Shown: positions 1 to 8,429 of the stretch, one piece after another
How positions within the stretch are numbered: position 1 is the stretch's first letter
How the letters are laid out: each line of letters begins with the position of its first letter
NCBI GenBank assembly: GCA_964528595.1
Contig: CAZGTM010000002.1
Span: forward strand, 37,266-101,265
Source of the DNA: CAYFKJ01 sp964528595
Lineage (GTDB): Bacteria > Pseudomonadota > Alphaproteobacteria > UBA2966
Length of the DNA: 64,000 nt
Direction: 5' to 3'
The notes under the pieces: model-generated
The model's database searches: none
What the model saw: the letters and a program-made list of their open reading frames with translations, nothing else
Told to the model about the DNA's origin: nothing
Made by a program: the position numbers and the translations under genes

Positions 1-2
1 CC

Positions 3-227
3 TGGATGCGCACGCGCTGGAGCATGACAACGGTATTGCTGCTGAACGGCGCACTGTTCGGCGTCATCCACCTGCAATATCCGGCCCCCTACCTGATTTT
101 GGTCGGCCTCCTAGGCATCGCCTTTGCCTTAGCCTATGAAAAAACAGGTTCGCTTTGGGTGCCCTCGCTGATGCACGCGGGTCACAATTCGGCTGTTATT
201 ATCGCGGTTTACTGGGCTTTGCCCTGA
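3..227 (+). CDS. CPBP family intramembrane protease, C-terminal fragment
   Basis: This is the C-terminal part of a CPBP (CAAX protease and bacteriocin-processing) family membrane protease; the gene runs in from outside the window, and the reading frame is open up to base 3, upstream of the first ATG at 6. What is visible fits the family: hydrophobic helices, a histidine in the motif FGVIHL, and a second conserved H..N pair in MHAGHNSAV, both placed as in the glutamate/histidine active site of this fold. Members are multi-pass inner-membrane metalloproteases of mostly unknown substrate. The last 19 bases overlap the 3' end of the convergent Coq10-like gene. Substrate and full length cannot be judged. 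Confidence 0.75.
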   Translation, partial: WMRTRWSMTTVLLLNGALFGVIHLQYPAPYLILVGLLGIAFALAYEKTGSLWVPSLMHAGHNSAVIIAVYWALP

Positions 228-661
228 GGTTCCCCATAGAGCGCATGCGCGCGTAATTCAAAAGCGTGAACCATGCGTTTGACAGCCTCGTTGAAGACCG
301 CGCCGATGAGTTTTTGCATCAGGCGGGAGCGAAACTCGAAATCGACGTAGAAGTCGATGGCGCAGGTCCCGCCGTCTTCTTCGAGGAAGATCCAATGGTT
401 GTTGAGGTAGCGGAACGGTCCGTCGAAATATTCGACGTCGACGCGATTGGGCGGGTCGAGCGACACCTTGGAGGTGAAGCGTTCGCGGAACAATTTGTAG
501 CCGATTACCAGATCGGCAAGAACTTGTTCGTCGCTTTGCTGACGCACGCGGGCACCGACGCACCAGGGCAGGAATTCAGGATAGCTGCCGACATCGGCTA
601 CCAGATCGAAAAGCTGTTCCCGCGAATACGGCAGGACGCGCTTTTCGGCATGAGTGGGCAT
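209..661 (-). CDS. Coq10/RatA-like START-domain protein (SRPBCC family)
   Basis: The 150-residue product is a small SRPBCC (START-like) lipid-binding fold protein of the Coq10 / RatA family. In mitochondria and alphaproteobacteria Coq10-like proteins bind ubiquinone and help its delivery to respiratory complexes; in E. coli the homologue RatA was described as a ribosome-associated toxin. The sequence shows the family's opening (strong match around YSREQLFDLVADVGSYPEFLPWC at residues 11-33) and the C-terminal helix of the fold. The start at 661 (MPTHAEKRVL) is chosen because a longer in-frame extension would run into lipA, which ends at 675. It is the last gene of the pdh-lpd-lipA run, as in many alphaproteobacteria, so it probably shares that transcript. 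A respiratory role is favoured by family and context, not proven. Confidence 0.85.
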   Translation of the reverse strand: MPTHAEKRVLPYSREQLFDLVADVGSYPEFLPWCVGARVRQQSDEQVLADLVIGYKLFRERFTSKVSLDPPNRVDVEYFDGPFRYLNNHWIFLEEDGGTCAIDFYVDFEFRSRLMQKLIGAVFNEAVKRMVHAFELRAHALYGEPQGKAQ

Positions 662-674
662 GTAAGTTCGGAAG

Positions 675-1595
675 CTAGGATTTGGCCGGCAGGCCTTGGT
701 CGCGGGCGGTACGGAGTTTTGCGAAATCATCGCCGGCAAAATAGGACGAACGCGTCAGCGGCGTCGACGAGACCATGAGGAAGCCCTTGGCCTTTGCCGC
801 TTCAGCATAGGTTTCGAACTCGGCCGGGGTGACGAAACGCTCGACCGGCGCATGGCGCGGCGTCGGCTGCAGGTACTGGCCGATGGTGATAAAATCGATG
901 TCGGCCGAACGCATATCGTCCATAACCTGCATGACTTCGCTTTTTTCTTCGCCCAGTCCGACCATGATGCCGGACTTGGTGAATTGCCCCGGATTGAGCT
1001 GCTTGGCGTCGGCCAGCAGCTTGAGGGAATGGAAATAGCGCGCACCGGGCCGGATGGTCGGATAGAGACGCGGCACGGTTTCCAAATTGTGGTTGAAGAC
1101 GTCGGGCCCGGCGTCAACGACGGCCTCCAGCGCGCCGTCCTTACGCAGGAAATCGGGCGTCAGAACCTCGATCGTCGTGTCGGGCGTGAACTCGCGCAGT
1201 TCATCGATACAGGCAACGAACTGCCCCGCCCCGCCGTCCTGCAAATCATCCCGGTCCACCGAGGTGATGACAACATGGGTAAGCCCGAGGTTGGCAACCG
1301 CTTCGGCCAGATGGCGGGGTTCTTCCCGGTCCACCTGTCCCGGTTTGCCCGTTGCGACGTTGCAGAAGGCGCAGGCCCGGGTGCAGATGTCGCCGAGGAT
1401 CATCATGGTGGCGTGACCGTGACTCCAGCACTCGCCGATGTTGGGACAGGCCGCTTCCTCGCAGACGGTGACCAGCTTCTGGTCGCGCATCAGCTTGCGC
1501 GTCGCCTGATATTCCTTAGACAGCGGCGCTTTGACGCGAATCCAGTCTGGTTTGCGCGCCGAGGCCGTCTGTTTGATGGGTTCCACCTTCGCCAT
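675..1595 (-). CDS. lipA: lipoyl synthase
   Basis: LipA inserts two sulfur atoms into protein-bound octanoyl groups to make lipoyl cofactors, here needed by the E2 and E1-beta lipoyl domains encoded just upstream. The 306-residue protein carries both iron-sulfur motifs: the auxiliary cluster cysteines C45, C50 and C56 (CEEAACPNIGEC) and the radical-SAM motif C71-X3-C75-X2-C78 (CTRACAFC). The C-terminal RSSY motif, whose serine ligates the auxiliary cluster in LipA, is present near residue 288. Length is normal. The gene follows lpd with a gap of 3 bases, so it is almost certainly co-transcribed with and translated from the pyruvate dehydrogenase operon. Confidence 0.98.
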   Translation of the reverse strand: MAKVEPIKQTASARKPDWIRVKAPLSKEYQATRKLMRDQKLVTVCEEAACPNIGECWSHGHATMMILGDICTRACAFCNVATGKPGQVDREEPRHLAEAVANLGLTHVVITSVDRDDLQDGGAGQFVACIDELREFTPDTTIEVLTPDFLRKDGALEAVVDAGPDVFNHNLETVPRLYPTIRPGARYFHSLKLLADAKQLNPGQFTKSGIMVGLGEEKSEVMQVMDDMRSADIDFITIGQYLQPTPRHAPVERFVTPAEFETYAEAAKAKGFLMVSSTPLTRSSYFAGDDFAKLRTARDQGLPAKS

Positions 1596-1598
1596 GGC

Positions 1599-3002
1599 TT
1601 AGAAATGAATGACCCGGCCCAAGGAATCAAGCACCGATTCGTGCATGGCCTCCGACACGGTGGGATGCGGAAAGACGGTGTGGATCAGTTCGGCCTCCGT
1701 CGTTTCGAGGCCGCGGGCGATGGTGTAGCCCTGAATCATCTCCGTCACTTCCGGCCCGATCATGTGGGCGCCCAGCAACTCGCCGGTCTTGTCGTCGAAC
1801 ACGGTCTTGACCAGGCCGTCGGGTTCACCCAGCGCGATTGCCTTGCCGTTGCCCAGCATGGGGAAGCGCCCGACGCGGACCTTGTGGCCCGCCTCCGTTG
1901 CGGCGGCTTCGGTCAGACCGACGCTGGCAACCTGGGGCGAACAATAAGTGCAGCCGGGAATGTTGGTGTTCTCGAAGGGGTGAACGCCCTCGACGCCGGC
2001 GATTTTCTCGACACAGACGATGCCTTCGTGGCTTGCCTTGTGGGCCAGCCAGGGCGGCCCGGCGACATCACCGATGGCATAGACGCCCTTCACGTTGGTT
2101 TCGGCCCAGCCATTGACCACGACGTGGCCCCGGTCGACTTTCACGCCCGCTTCCTCCAGGCCGATGTTTTCGACGTTGCCGGTGATGCCCACGGCCATGA
2201 TGACGCGTTCGGCGGTAACCTGGGAAGTTTTGCCGCCGCCGTGATCCAGTGTCGCCGTGACGCTCTTGGCTTTTTTGTCGAGCTTGGTGACGGTTGTGGC
2301 GGTGTGGATCTTCATGCCCTGCTTTTGGAAAGCCTTGTCGGCGAGGGCCGAAATCTCGGCATCCTCGACCGGCAGGATGCGGTCCAGAACCTCGACCACC
2401 GTGACCTCGGCGCCGATGGTGTTAAAGAAACTGGCGAACTCGATACCGATGGCGCCGGATCCAACGACGAGGAGCGACTTCGGCATGACGTCGGGCACCA
2501 GAGCGTGCATGTAATTCCATACGAGCTTGCCGTCCGCTTCCAGGCCCGGCAGATCGCGGGCGCGGGCGCCGGTGGCCAGGATAATGTGCGGTGATGTAAA
2601 AGAGCCGACGGCCTTACCGTCCTTTTCGACGTCTAGCTTGCCCGGACCGGCGAGCTTGGCCCAGCCGTCGATGACCGTCACTTTGTTCTTCTTCAGCAGA
2701 TGCTGGACGCCGGCCGAAAGCTGTCCGGCCACGCCGCGGCTGCGCTTGACGATCTTATCCAGATCGAAGCGCGGGTTGTCCGCCGCCATGCCGAATTCGT
2801 CGAGCCGGTGCAGGGTGTGCCAGATTTCCGCCGAGCGCAGCAGCGCTTTGGTCGGGATGCAGCCCCAGTTGAGGCAGATGCCGCCGAGATGCCGGGCCTC
2901 GACCAAAGCGGTCTTCATGCCCAATTGCGCTGCTCGGATGGCGGCAACGTAGCCGCCCGGCCCGCCGCCCACGACGATCAGATCGAATTTGTTGTCAGCC
3001 AT
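1599..3002 (-). CDS. lpdA: dihydrolipoamide dehydrogenase (E3)
   Basis: E3 of the pyruvate dehydrogenase complex: a cytoplasmic FAD enzyme that reoxidises dihydrolipoamide and passes electrons to NAD. The 467-residue protein begins with the FAD-binding dinucleotide fold (GGGPGG at residues 12-17), has the redox-active disulfide C43/C48 in GGICLNWGCIPTKALL, a second NAD-binding fold near residue 180 (VVGSGAIGIEFA) and the C-terminal HPTVSEA motif with the catalytic His-Glu pair. It lies 10 bases after pdhC and 3 bases before lipA on the same strand, which assigns it to the PDH complex rather than to 2-oxoglutarate dehydrogenase, although one E3 may serve several complexes. Confidence 0.97.
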   Translation of the reverse strand: MADNKFDLIVVGGGPGGYVAAIRAAQLGMKTALVEARHLGGICLNWGCIPTKALLRSAEIWHTLHRLDEFGMAADNPRFDLDKIVKRSRGVAGQLSAGVQHLLKKNKVTVIDGWAKLAGPGKLDVEKDGKAVGSFTSPHIILATGARARDLPGLEADGKLVWNYMHALVPDVMPKSLLVVGSGAIGIEFASFFNTIGAEVTVVEVLDRILPVEDAEISALADKAFQKQGMKIHTATTVTKLDKKAKSVTATLDHGGGKTSQVTAERVIMAVGITGNVENIGLEEAGVKVDRGHVVVNGWAETNVKGVYAIGDVAGPPWLAHKASHEGIVCVEKIAGVEGVHPFENTNIPGCTYCSPQVASVGLTEAAATEAGHKVRVGRFPMLGNGKAIALGEPDGLVKTVFDDKTGELLGAHMIGPEVTEMIQGYTIARGLETTEAELIHTVFPHPTVSEAMHESVLDSLGRVIHF

Positions 3003-3012
3003 TAACCCGCCC

Positions 3013-4320
3013 CTACAGCAAAATGCTCAGCGGGTCTTCAATGAAGCCCTTGAATGCGGCGAGGTATTCCGCACCCAGAGCGCCGTCGACGACGCGGTGA
3101 TCGCAGCTCAGCGTGCAGGTCATAACCGTGGCGACGGCCAGCGCGCCGTCCTTGACGACGGGGCGCTGCTGGCCCGCGCCGACCGCCATGATGCAGGCCT
3201 GCGGCGGATTGATGATAGCCGAAAACTCGCGAATGCCGAACATGCCGAGGTTGGAGACGGAAAAGCCGCCGCCCTGGTATTCCTCGGGCATCAATTTGCC
3301 CTCGCGGGCCCGTCCCGCCAGTTCCTTGATCTCGGCGGAAATTGCCGCAAGACCCTTGAGATCGGCGTTCCTGACAATGGGCGTGATCAGGCCGCCGTCC
3401 AGGGCCACGGCGACGGAAACGTCGACGGTGCTGTATTGCAGGATGGCGGCTTCCGTCCAACTGGCGTTGACGGCGGGCACGGCCTTGAGCGCCAGGGCAT
3501 TGGCGCGGATTACGAAGTCGTTGACCGACACCTTGCCACTGCCTTCGCGTCGTTCGTTGATTTCCTTGCGCAGGGCCAGCAGGCGGTCGAGTTCGCAATC
3601 GATGGTCAGGTAGATGTGCGGGATCGACTGTTTGGCTTCGACCAAACGCCGGGCGATGGTCTTGCGCATGCTGTTGTTGGGCATTTCGGTGTAGGAGCCG
3701 CTCACCGGCATCGCCATGGCGGGCGGCGTGGGCACAGCGGGTGCGGTCTGCGCTGCCGGGGCAACGCCTGCTCCGCTGGCTTGGGCATTGAGGATGTCGG
3801 CCTTGACGATACGCCCGCGCGGACCCGAGCCCGACAACTGACCGAGATCGATGCCGGCATCCGCCGCCATGCGTTTAGCCAGCGGACTGGCGAGGATACG
3901 TGTGCCCGCCGGTGTAGGACCGGGGGCCGCCGGTGCAGGTGCGGGGGCCGCCGGCGCCGGGGTGGGCGCGGAAGCGGCGGGCGGTACGGCTGGCGGCGGC
4001 GCCGGTTCTTCGGCTGGGGCGGGCTCTGGGGCAGCCACCGTTTCGGGCGTAAACCCTTCCAGCGCGGCGGCGTCCTCGCCGTCCTCCAGCACCAGCGCGA
4101 TGGGTGCGTTCACTTGAACATTGTCGGTTTCGCCGGGCACCAGGATGCGCGCCAGGATGCCGTCGTCAATGGCCTCGAGCTCCATCGTGGCCTTGTCCGT
4201 TTCGATCTCGGCCAGCACGTCACCGGCGATCACTTCGTCGCCCTCGTTCTTGAGCCAGCGGGCCAGGCGGCCCTCCGTCATGGTTGGCGACAGCGCCGGC
4301 ATCGTAATGGTAATCGGCAT
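3013..4320 (-). CDS. pdhC: pyruvate dehydrogenase E2, dihydrolipoyllysine acetyltransferase
   Basis: E2 forms the core of the PDH complex and transfers the acetyl group from lipoate to CoA. The 435-residue protein has one N-terminal lipoyl domain (residues 1-80, lipoyl lysine K43 in ETDKATME), an Ala/Pro-rich swinging-arm linker (about 85-130), a peripheral subunit-binding domain (about 130-170, containing ASPLAKRMA and GPRGRIVKADI), a second linker, and the acyltransferase domain ending with the catalytic DHRVVDG motif. The start at 4320 (MPITITM) is preferred to an in-frame upstream start because it is preceded by an AGGGGA Shine-Dalgarno sequence and because the longer form overlaps the end of pdhB. 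It is transcribed between pdhB and lpdA. Confidence 0.97.
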   Translation of the reverse strand: MPITITMPALSPTMTEGRLARWLKNEGDEVIAGDVLAEIETDKATMELEAIDDGILARILVPGETDNVQVNAPIALVLEDGEDAAALEGFTPETVAAPEPAPAEEPAPPPAVPPAASAPTPAPAAPAPAPAAPGPTPAGTRILASPLAKRMAADAGIDLGQLSGSGPRGRIVKADILNAQASGAGVAPAAQTAPAVPTPPAMAMPVSGSYTEMPNNSMRKTIARRLVEAKQSIPHIYLTIDCELDRLLALRKEINERREGSGKVSVNDFVIRANALALKAVPAVNASWTEAAILQYSTVDVSVAVALDGGLITPIVRNADLKGLAAISAEIKELAGRAREGKLMPEEYQGGGFSVSNLGMFGIREFSAIINPPQACIMAVGAGQQRPVVKDGALAVATVMTCTLSCDHRVVDGALGAEYLAAFKGFIEDPLSILL

Positions 4321-4331
4321 GGTGGGATCCC

Positions 4332-5711
4332 CTAACGGTAACAAACGGCTTTGGCGGCGGCGGCCACGTCATCCACCGTCGGCAGCGCCAACTTTTCGAG
4401 ATTGGCGGCGTATGGCATGGGCACGTCCTTGCCGGTTACCCTCATGACCGGCGCATCGAGGTCGTCAAACGACTGCTCCATCATGACGGCAGCGATTTCG
4501 GCGCCGATACCGCTCTGCGGCCAGCCCTCCTCCACTGCTACCAGACGGTTTGTCTTGGCGACGCTGGCGGCGATGGTTGCGGTATCAAGCGGGCGTAAGG
4601 TGCGCAGGTTGATAACCTCGGCGTCGATGCCTTCGGCGGCCAAGGCTTCCGCTGCCTGCAGGGCGTAATCCATGGCGATGGAGAAGCCCGCAATGGTCAC
4701 GTCGCTGCCCTCCCGCATCACCTGCGCCTTGCCGATCGGAATGGTGAAGTCGTCCAGCACGGGTACTTCGAACGAGCGGCCGTAGAGGATTTCGTTTTCC
4801 AGGAAGATCACCGGATTGGGATCCCGGATAGCCGATTTCAACAAGCCCTTGGCATCCGCCGCCGAATAGGGCGAAACAACTTTCAGCCCGGGACAATGGG
4901 CGTACCAGCTGGCGTAGCATTGGGAGTGTTGCGCGGCCACACGGGAGGCCGCGCCGTTGGCGCCCCGGAAAACGATGGGATTGGGCATCTGACCGCCCGA
5001 CATGTAAAGCGTCTTGGAGGCCGAGTTGATGATGTGGTCGATCGCCTGCATGGCAAAGTTGAAGGTCATGAACTCGACGATGGGCTTGAGGCCGGAATAA
5101 GCGGCGCCGACGGCCACGCCGGCAAAGCCGTGTTCGGTAATCGGCGTATCGATCACCCGTCGCGCGCCGAATTCGTCCAGCAGCCCTTGGCTCACTTTGT
5201 AGGCGCCCTGGTACTGAGCGACTTCCTCACCCATCAGGAAGACATCGCCGTCGCGGCGCATCTCCTCCGCCATGGCGTCGCGCAGCGCCTCGCGCACGGA
5301 CATGGAGACCATTTCGGTACCGGCGGGAACATCTTCTTCCTGCACGGCGGCGGCAACAGGCGCCGCAGGGGCTGCTGGCGCCGGTTCCGCAACGGCAGCC
5401 GGCGCAGCCTCGGCGGGCGCTGCGGTCGTTGCAGGCGCTTCGGCCGCTTCGATAGCGGAGGCGTCCTCGCCGTCTTCGAGGATGACGGCGATGGGCGTGT
5501 TGACGGCGACCCCCTCGGTGCCGCCCGCAATTAAAATGCGGCCGAGAATTCCTTCATCGACCGCTTCCAGTTCCATCGTCGCTTTATCGGTTTCGATCTC
5601 GGCAATAATATCGCCCGACACGACCGCGTCGCCCTCTTCCTTAAGCCAGCGGGCGACGGTTCCTTCGGTCATGGTCGGCGACAGCGCCGGCATCAGAATT
5701 TGTACGGTCAT
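4332..5711 (-). CDS. pdhB: pyruvate dehydrogenase E1 beta subunit with N-terminal lipoyl domain
   Basis: E1 beta, together with E1 alpha, carries out thiamine-diphosphate-dependent decarboxylation of pyruvate. This 459-residue form has an additional N-terminal lipoyl domain (residues 1-80, lipoyl lysine K43) and an Ala/Pro-rich linker (about 85-125) in front of the transketolase-like pyrimidine-binding and C-terminal domains. That architecture is known from alphaproteobacterial PDH operons. The lipoyl domain is closely similar to that of the neighbouring pdhC (shared LMPALSPTMTEG and ETDKATMELEA), pointing to domain duplication within the operon. It sits 9 bases after pdhA. Co-transcribed with pdhA, pdhC, lpdA and lipA. 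Confidence 0.97.
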   Translation of the reverse strand: MTVQILMPALSPTMTEGTVARWLKEEGDAVVSGDIIAEIETDKATMELEAVDEGILGRILIAGGTEGVAVNTPIAVILEDGEDASAIEAAEAPATTAAPAEAAPAAVAEPAPAAPAAPVAAAVQEEDVPAGTEMVSMSVREALRDAMAEEMRRDGDVFLMGEEVAQYQGAYKVSQGLLDEFGARRVIDTPITEHGFAGVAVGAAYSGLKPIVEFMTFNFAMQAIDHIINSASKTLYMSGGQMPNPIVFRGANGAASRVAAQHSQCYASWYAHCPGLKVVSPYSAADAKGLLKSAIRDPNPVIFLENEILYGRSFEVPVLDDFTIPIGKAQVMREGSDVTIAGFSIAMDYALQAAEALAAEGIDAEVINLRTLRPLDTATIAASVAKTNRLVAVEEGWPQSGIGAEIAAVMMEQSFDDLDAPVMRVTGKDVPMPYAANLEKLALPTVDDVAAAAKAVCYR

Positions 5712-5720
5712 GTCGGGCCC

Positions 5721-6794
5721 TCAGACTTCTACCAATACGTCGGTGTAGAGTTCGGCGGCGTCAGGTTCGGGACTTTGCTGAGCAAATTCCGCCGCTTCCG
5801 TCACGACGCCTTTCACTTCCTTGTCGATCGCCTTCAACTGGGCCTCGTCCGCCGCCCCCGCCGAGACCAGCAAATCGCGCACGTGGTCGATGGGATCGCG
5901 CTCCTGGCGGACCTTCTGCACTTCTTCCTTGGTGCGGTACTTGGCAGGATCGGACATCGAGTGGCCGCGATATCGATACGTCATCATCTCCAGAATGATC
6001 GGCCCCTTGCCGGACCGGCAGTGGGCAATGGCCTTTTCGCCGGCCGCCTTGACCGCCATCACGTCCATGCCGTCCACCTGAACGCCGGAAATGCCGAAAC
6101 TTTCACCGCGCAAATGCAGGTCGGGCTGTGCGGAAGCCCGCCCCAGGGCGGTGCCCATGGCGTATTGGTTGTTTTCGATCACGAAGATGACCGGCAGCGA
6201 CCAGAGTTCGGCCATGTTGAAGCTTTCGTAGACCTGGCCCTGATTGGCCGCGCCGTCGCCGAAGAACGTCATGACGACGTTGTCCGTGCCTCGGTAGGCC
6301 TCGGCGAACGCCAGACCGGTACCGATCGGCACATTGGCGCCGACGATGCCGTGTCCGCCATAGAAGTTGGCTTCCTTGGAGAACATGTGCATGGAGCCGC
6401 CCTTGCCTTTGGAATAGCCGCCCCGGCGCCCCGTCAATTCCGCCATGACGCCGCCCGGATCCATGCCCGTGGCCAGCATGTGGCCATGGTCGCGATAGGT
6501 GGTGATAACCGAATCGTCTTTGGACGCCGCTGCCATCAGGCCGACGACGACCGCTTCCTGGCCGATATAGAGATGGCAGAAACCGCCGATCAGGCCCATG
6601 CCGTAAAGCTGCCCCGCCTTTTCCTCGAAGCGGCGGATCAACAACATGTCGCGGTAATGCTGCAGCAGCTCGGCGCTATCCAGCTTGGGCTGCTTGCGGC
6701 TGCGCGAGGCGGATTTCGGCGGACGTCCGGCCTTTGATTTGGCGTTTGCAGCGGACTTTGCGGCGCTTTTACCCTTGCGGGGCGCGTTGGCCAT
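5721..6794 (-). CDS. pdhA: pyruvate dehydrogenase E1 alpha subunit
   Basis: E1 alpha binds thiamine diphosphate and decarboxylates pyruvate. The thiamine-binding motif GDGAANQGQVYESFNMA and its downstream VIENN are present, as is the YRYRGHSMSDP loop that is phosphorylated in mitochondrial homologues. The N terminus is a Lys/Ala-rich tail (residues 1-30), common in alphaproteobacterial PdhA. The start at 6794 (MANAPRKGK) is chosen because GGGAGGT precedes it at a good distance; in-frame starts farther upstream lack such a site. This is the first gene of the minus-strand operon pdhA-pdhB-pdhC-lpdA-lipA-coq10, and the AT-rich stretch upstream probably holds its promoter. Confidence 0.97.
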   Translation of the reverse strand: MANAPRKGKSAAKSAANAKSKAGRPPKSASRSRKQPKLDSAELLQHYRDMLLIRRFEEKAGQLYGMGLIGGFCHLYIGQEAVVVGLMAAASKDDSVITTYRDHGHMLATGMDPGGVMAELTGRRGGYSKGKGGSMHMFSKEANFYGGHGIVGANVPIGTGLAFAEAYRGTDNVVMTFFGDGAANQGQVYESFNMAELWSLPVIFVIENNQYAMGTALGRASAQPDLHLRGESFGISGVQVDGMDVMAVKAAGEKAIAHCRSGKGPIILEMMTYRYRGHSMSDPAKYRTKEEVQKVRQERDPIDHVRDLLVSAGAADEAQLKAIDKEVKGVVTEAAEFAQQSPEPDAAELYTDVLVEV

Positions 6795-6919
6795 CAGGGT
6801 ACCTCCCGAATCGAACAACTTCATGCCGCCCCATTCGGGTTGCGACGCAGGAATGGTACTTCGAAAAGGCGGCGCCAGATACAAAAAAGGGCAAGTTTTT
6901 GTTGCTTATAACACTCTAT

Positions 6920-6949
6920 TTTATAACAATAATTTCGATATTAATTCAA
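6920..6949 (-). promoter_or_regulatory. candidate pdhA promoter in AT-rich leader
   Basis: In the 401-base gap between pdhA and the broken nucleotidase gene, about 6885-6990 is much richer in A+T than the rest of the window. Read on the minus strand it offers a -35-like TTGAAT (6944-6949) and a -10-like TATAAA (6920-6925) separated by 18 bases, about 125 bases upstream of the pdhA start. A second TTGACA lies farther up at 6974-6979. This is pattern matching only; the long AT stretch gives many chance matches. The rest of the gap (about 6990-7180) holds no convincing gene. Confidence 0.35.
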
Positions 6950-7195
6950 ATTCAGTTAATTAAATATTTTCGTTGTCAACGATTAATCAGGCGGTTATCG
7001 GAGTTTCCTGCTGCCTGACGCCGATCTATCAGCGACGACGAGCAACCAGAATTTGGATTACAGTTTAATTGCGGCTGATTTACCGCTACCATTTCCGCCA
7101 ACGATTGTTTGCAATCTCCACGCGGAATTGGCGGTCAGGCCAGACGGCCCGGAGCAATTCCATAACAAGAACTCAACAAAAAAAGCAGGGGGCAT

Positions 7196-8358
7196 ATGAT
7201 GTCGACCAATTGGAATTTGAAACAGGGATTTGCCGCTTTCGCGCTGACGGCACTTCTGATCGTTGCCGGTACGGCTCAGAGCTGGGCGCAATCGGCCAAC
7301 GTCACCTTCCTCCATGTTAACGACGTATACGAGATTTCACCGAAACGGGGAATCGGCGGGCTGGCGGAATTGATGACCTTGCTCAAGGCCGAACGCGCCA
7401 AGGCGGAACACAGCGTCACGACGCTGGGCGGCGACCTCATTTCGTCGTGGCCATCACTCACCTCGACCTTTCCGCTGACAGGAGTTTGGCCAGATCGGTT
7501 AGGGGGCTCGACATTATTCTGGGCGGCCATGACCACGACCCCATCATGATCTATGAGGCCAAGACGCTGATCTTGAAGGCCGGCTACGACGCCCATTACC
7601 TGGCGGTCGCGGACGTGGCGCTGTCAGCCAAGGAGAGGCGCGGCAAGATGCGCTACTCCATTCGCCCGCAATGGCGTCTGCTCACCACGGCGGGTGTCAA
7701 ACCGGATCCGGAGGTCGCCGCCATTGTCGCCGGCTTCAACAAAGAACTCGACGCCAGTCTGAATGTCGCCGTCGGCAAGTCCTCGGTTGAGCTCGACAGC
7801 CGCCGCGCCATGGTGCGCAGCCGCGAGACGACCATGGGCAACCTGATTGCTGACGCTATCCGCGACGGCGTGGCCGCCGATATCGGCTACGCCAACGGCG
7901 GCGGCATCCGGGGCGATCGCACCTACGACGCCGGCGCCACCCTCACCCGCAAGGACATCCTGACGGAACTGCCGTTCGGCAACGTCACGGTGCTGCTGGA
8001 ACTGACGGGCCAGCAACTGATGGCGGTTCTGGAGAACGGCGTCAGCCGCGTCGAGGATACCGCCGGGCGCTTTCCGCAAGTGTCGGGCATGAGCTTCGCC
8101 TTCGACATGAAGCAGAAAGCCGGCAGCCGCGTCAGCAACGTCATGGTCGGCGGCAAACCGCTCGACATGGGGGCATCCTACAAGCTTGCCACAAACAATT
8201 ACATCGCGGGCGGCGGTGACGGTTATTCCTCGCTGAGAAAAGGAAAAGTGCTCATTAATGCCTCTGGTGGCACACTGATGGCCACCATGGTCATGGACTA
8301 CATCGCCAAGCACGGCACGGTCGCGCCGAAGCTCGGCGGCCGCATTATGGCCAAGTAG
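7196..8358 (+). pseudogene. broken 5'-nucleotidase (UshA-type metallophosphatase) with internal deletion and frameshift
   Basis: Two frames encode the two ends of one 5'-nucleotidase-family periplasmic enzyme. Frame one (7196-7549) gives a signal peptide (hydrophobic stretch ending SWAQS, about residues 11-33), the first metal motif region LHVNDVYE and TTLGGDLIS. The frame then goes out of register. Frame two, usable from about 7444, resumes with VVAITHLDLS, IILGGHDHDP and a complete C-terminal nucleotidase domain (YANGGGIRGD; GGGDGYSSL). The join at about 7444 drops roughly a hundred residues, including the GNHE metal-binding motif expected between these parts, and shifts the frame, so an active enzyme cannot be made. 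A GTG at 7447 could start the C-terminal piece alone. A GCAGGGGG ribosome site precedes the ATG at 7196. A sequencing or assembly error would need to remove a large segment, so a real deletion is more likely. Confidence 0.85.
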
Positions 8359-8373
8359 CCGCTTCAACGGTAT

Positions 8374-8415
8374 GCGGGCGGTGATGATCGTGCGTCATCA
8401 CCGCCCGCTCCTTTT
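8374..8415 (+). terminator. strong intrinsic terminator after the nucleotidase pseudogene
   Basis: A perfect 14-base-pair stem (8374-8387 with 8395-8408; GCGGGCGGTGATGA and its complement) with a 7-base loop is followed by TCCTTTT. It begins 16 bases after the stop of the nucleotidase gene and ends just before the cyclase-like gene, so it should end the upstream transcript and separate the two genes. Confidence 0.88.
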
Positions 8416-8429
8416 GGGGGTTATCGGTT

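Noticed and set aside
696..2594. Long open frame (632 codons) on the plus strand opposite lipA and lpdA
   Set aside because: It is antisense to two genes with complete family motifs, and its translation has no domain. Long antisense frames are common in GC-rich genomes because of third-position bias.
3890..4060. GC-rich repeated sequence in pdhC that looks like a tandem repeat
   Set aside because: It encodes the normal Ala/Pro-rich flexible linker of E2; no CRISPR-like spacing is present.
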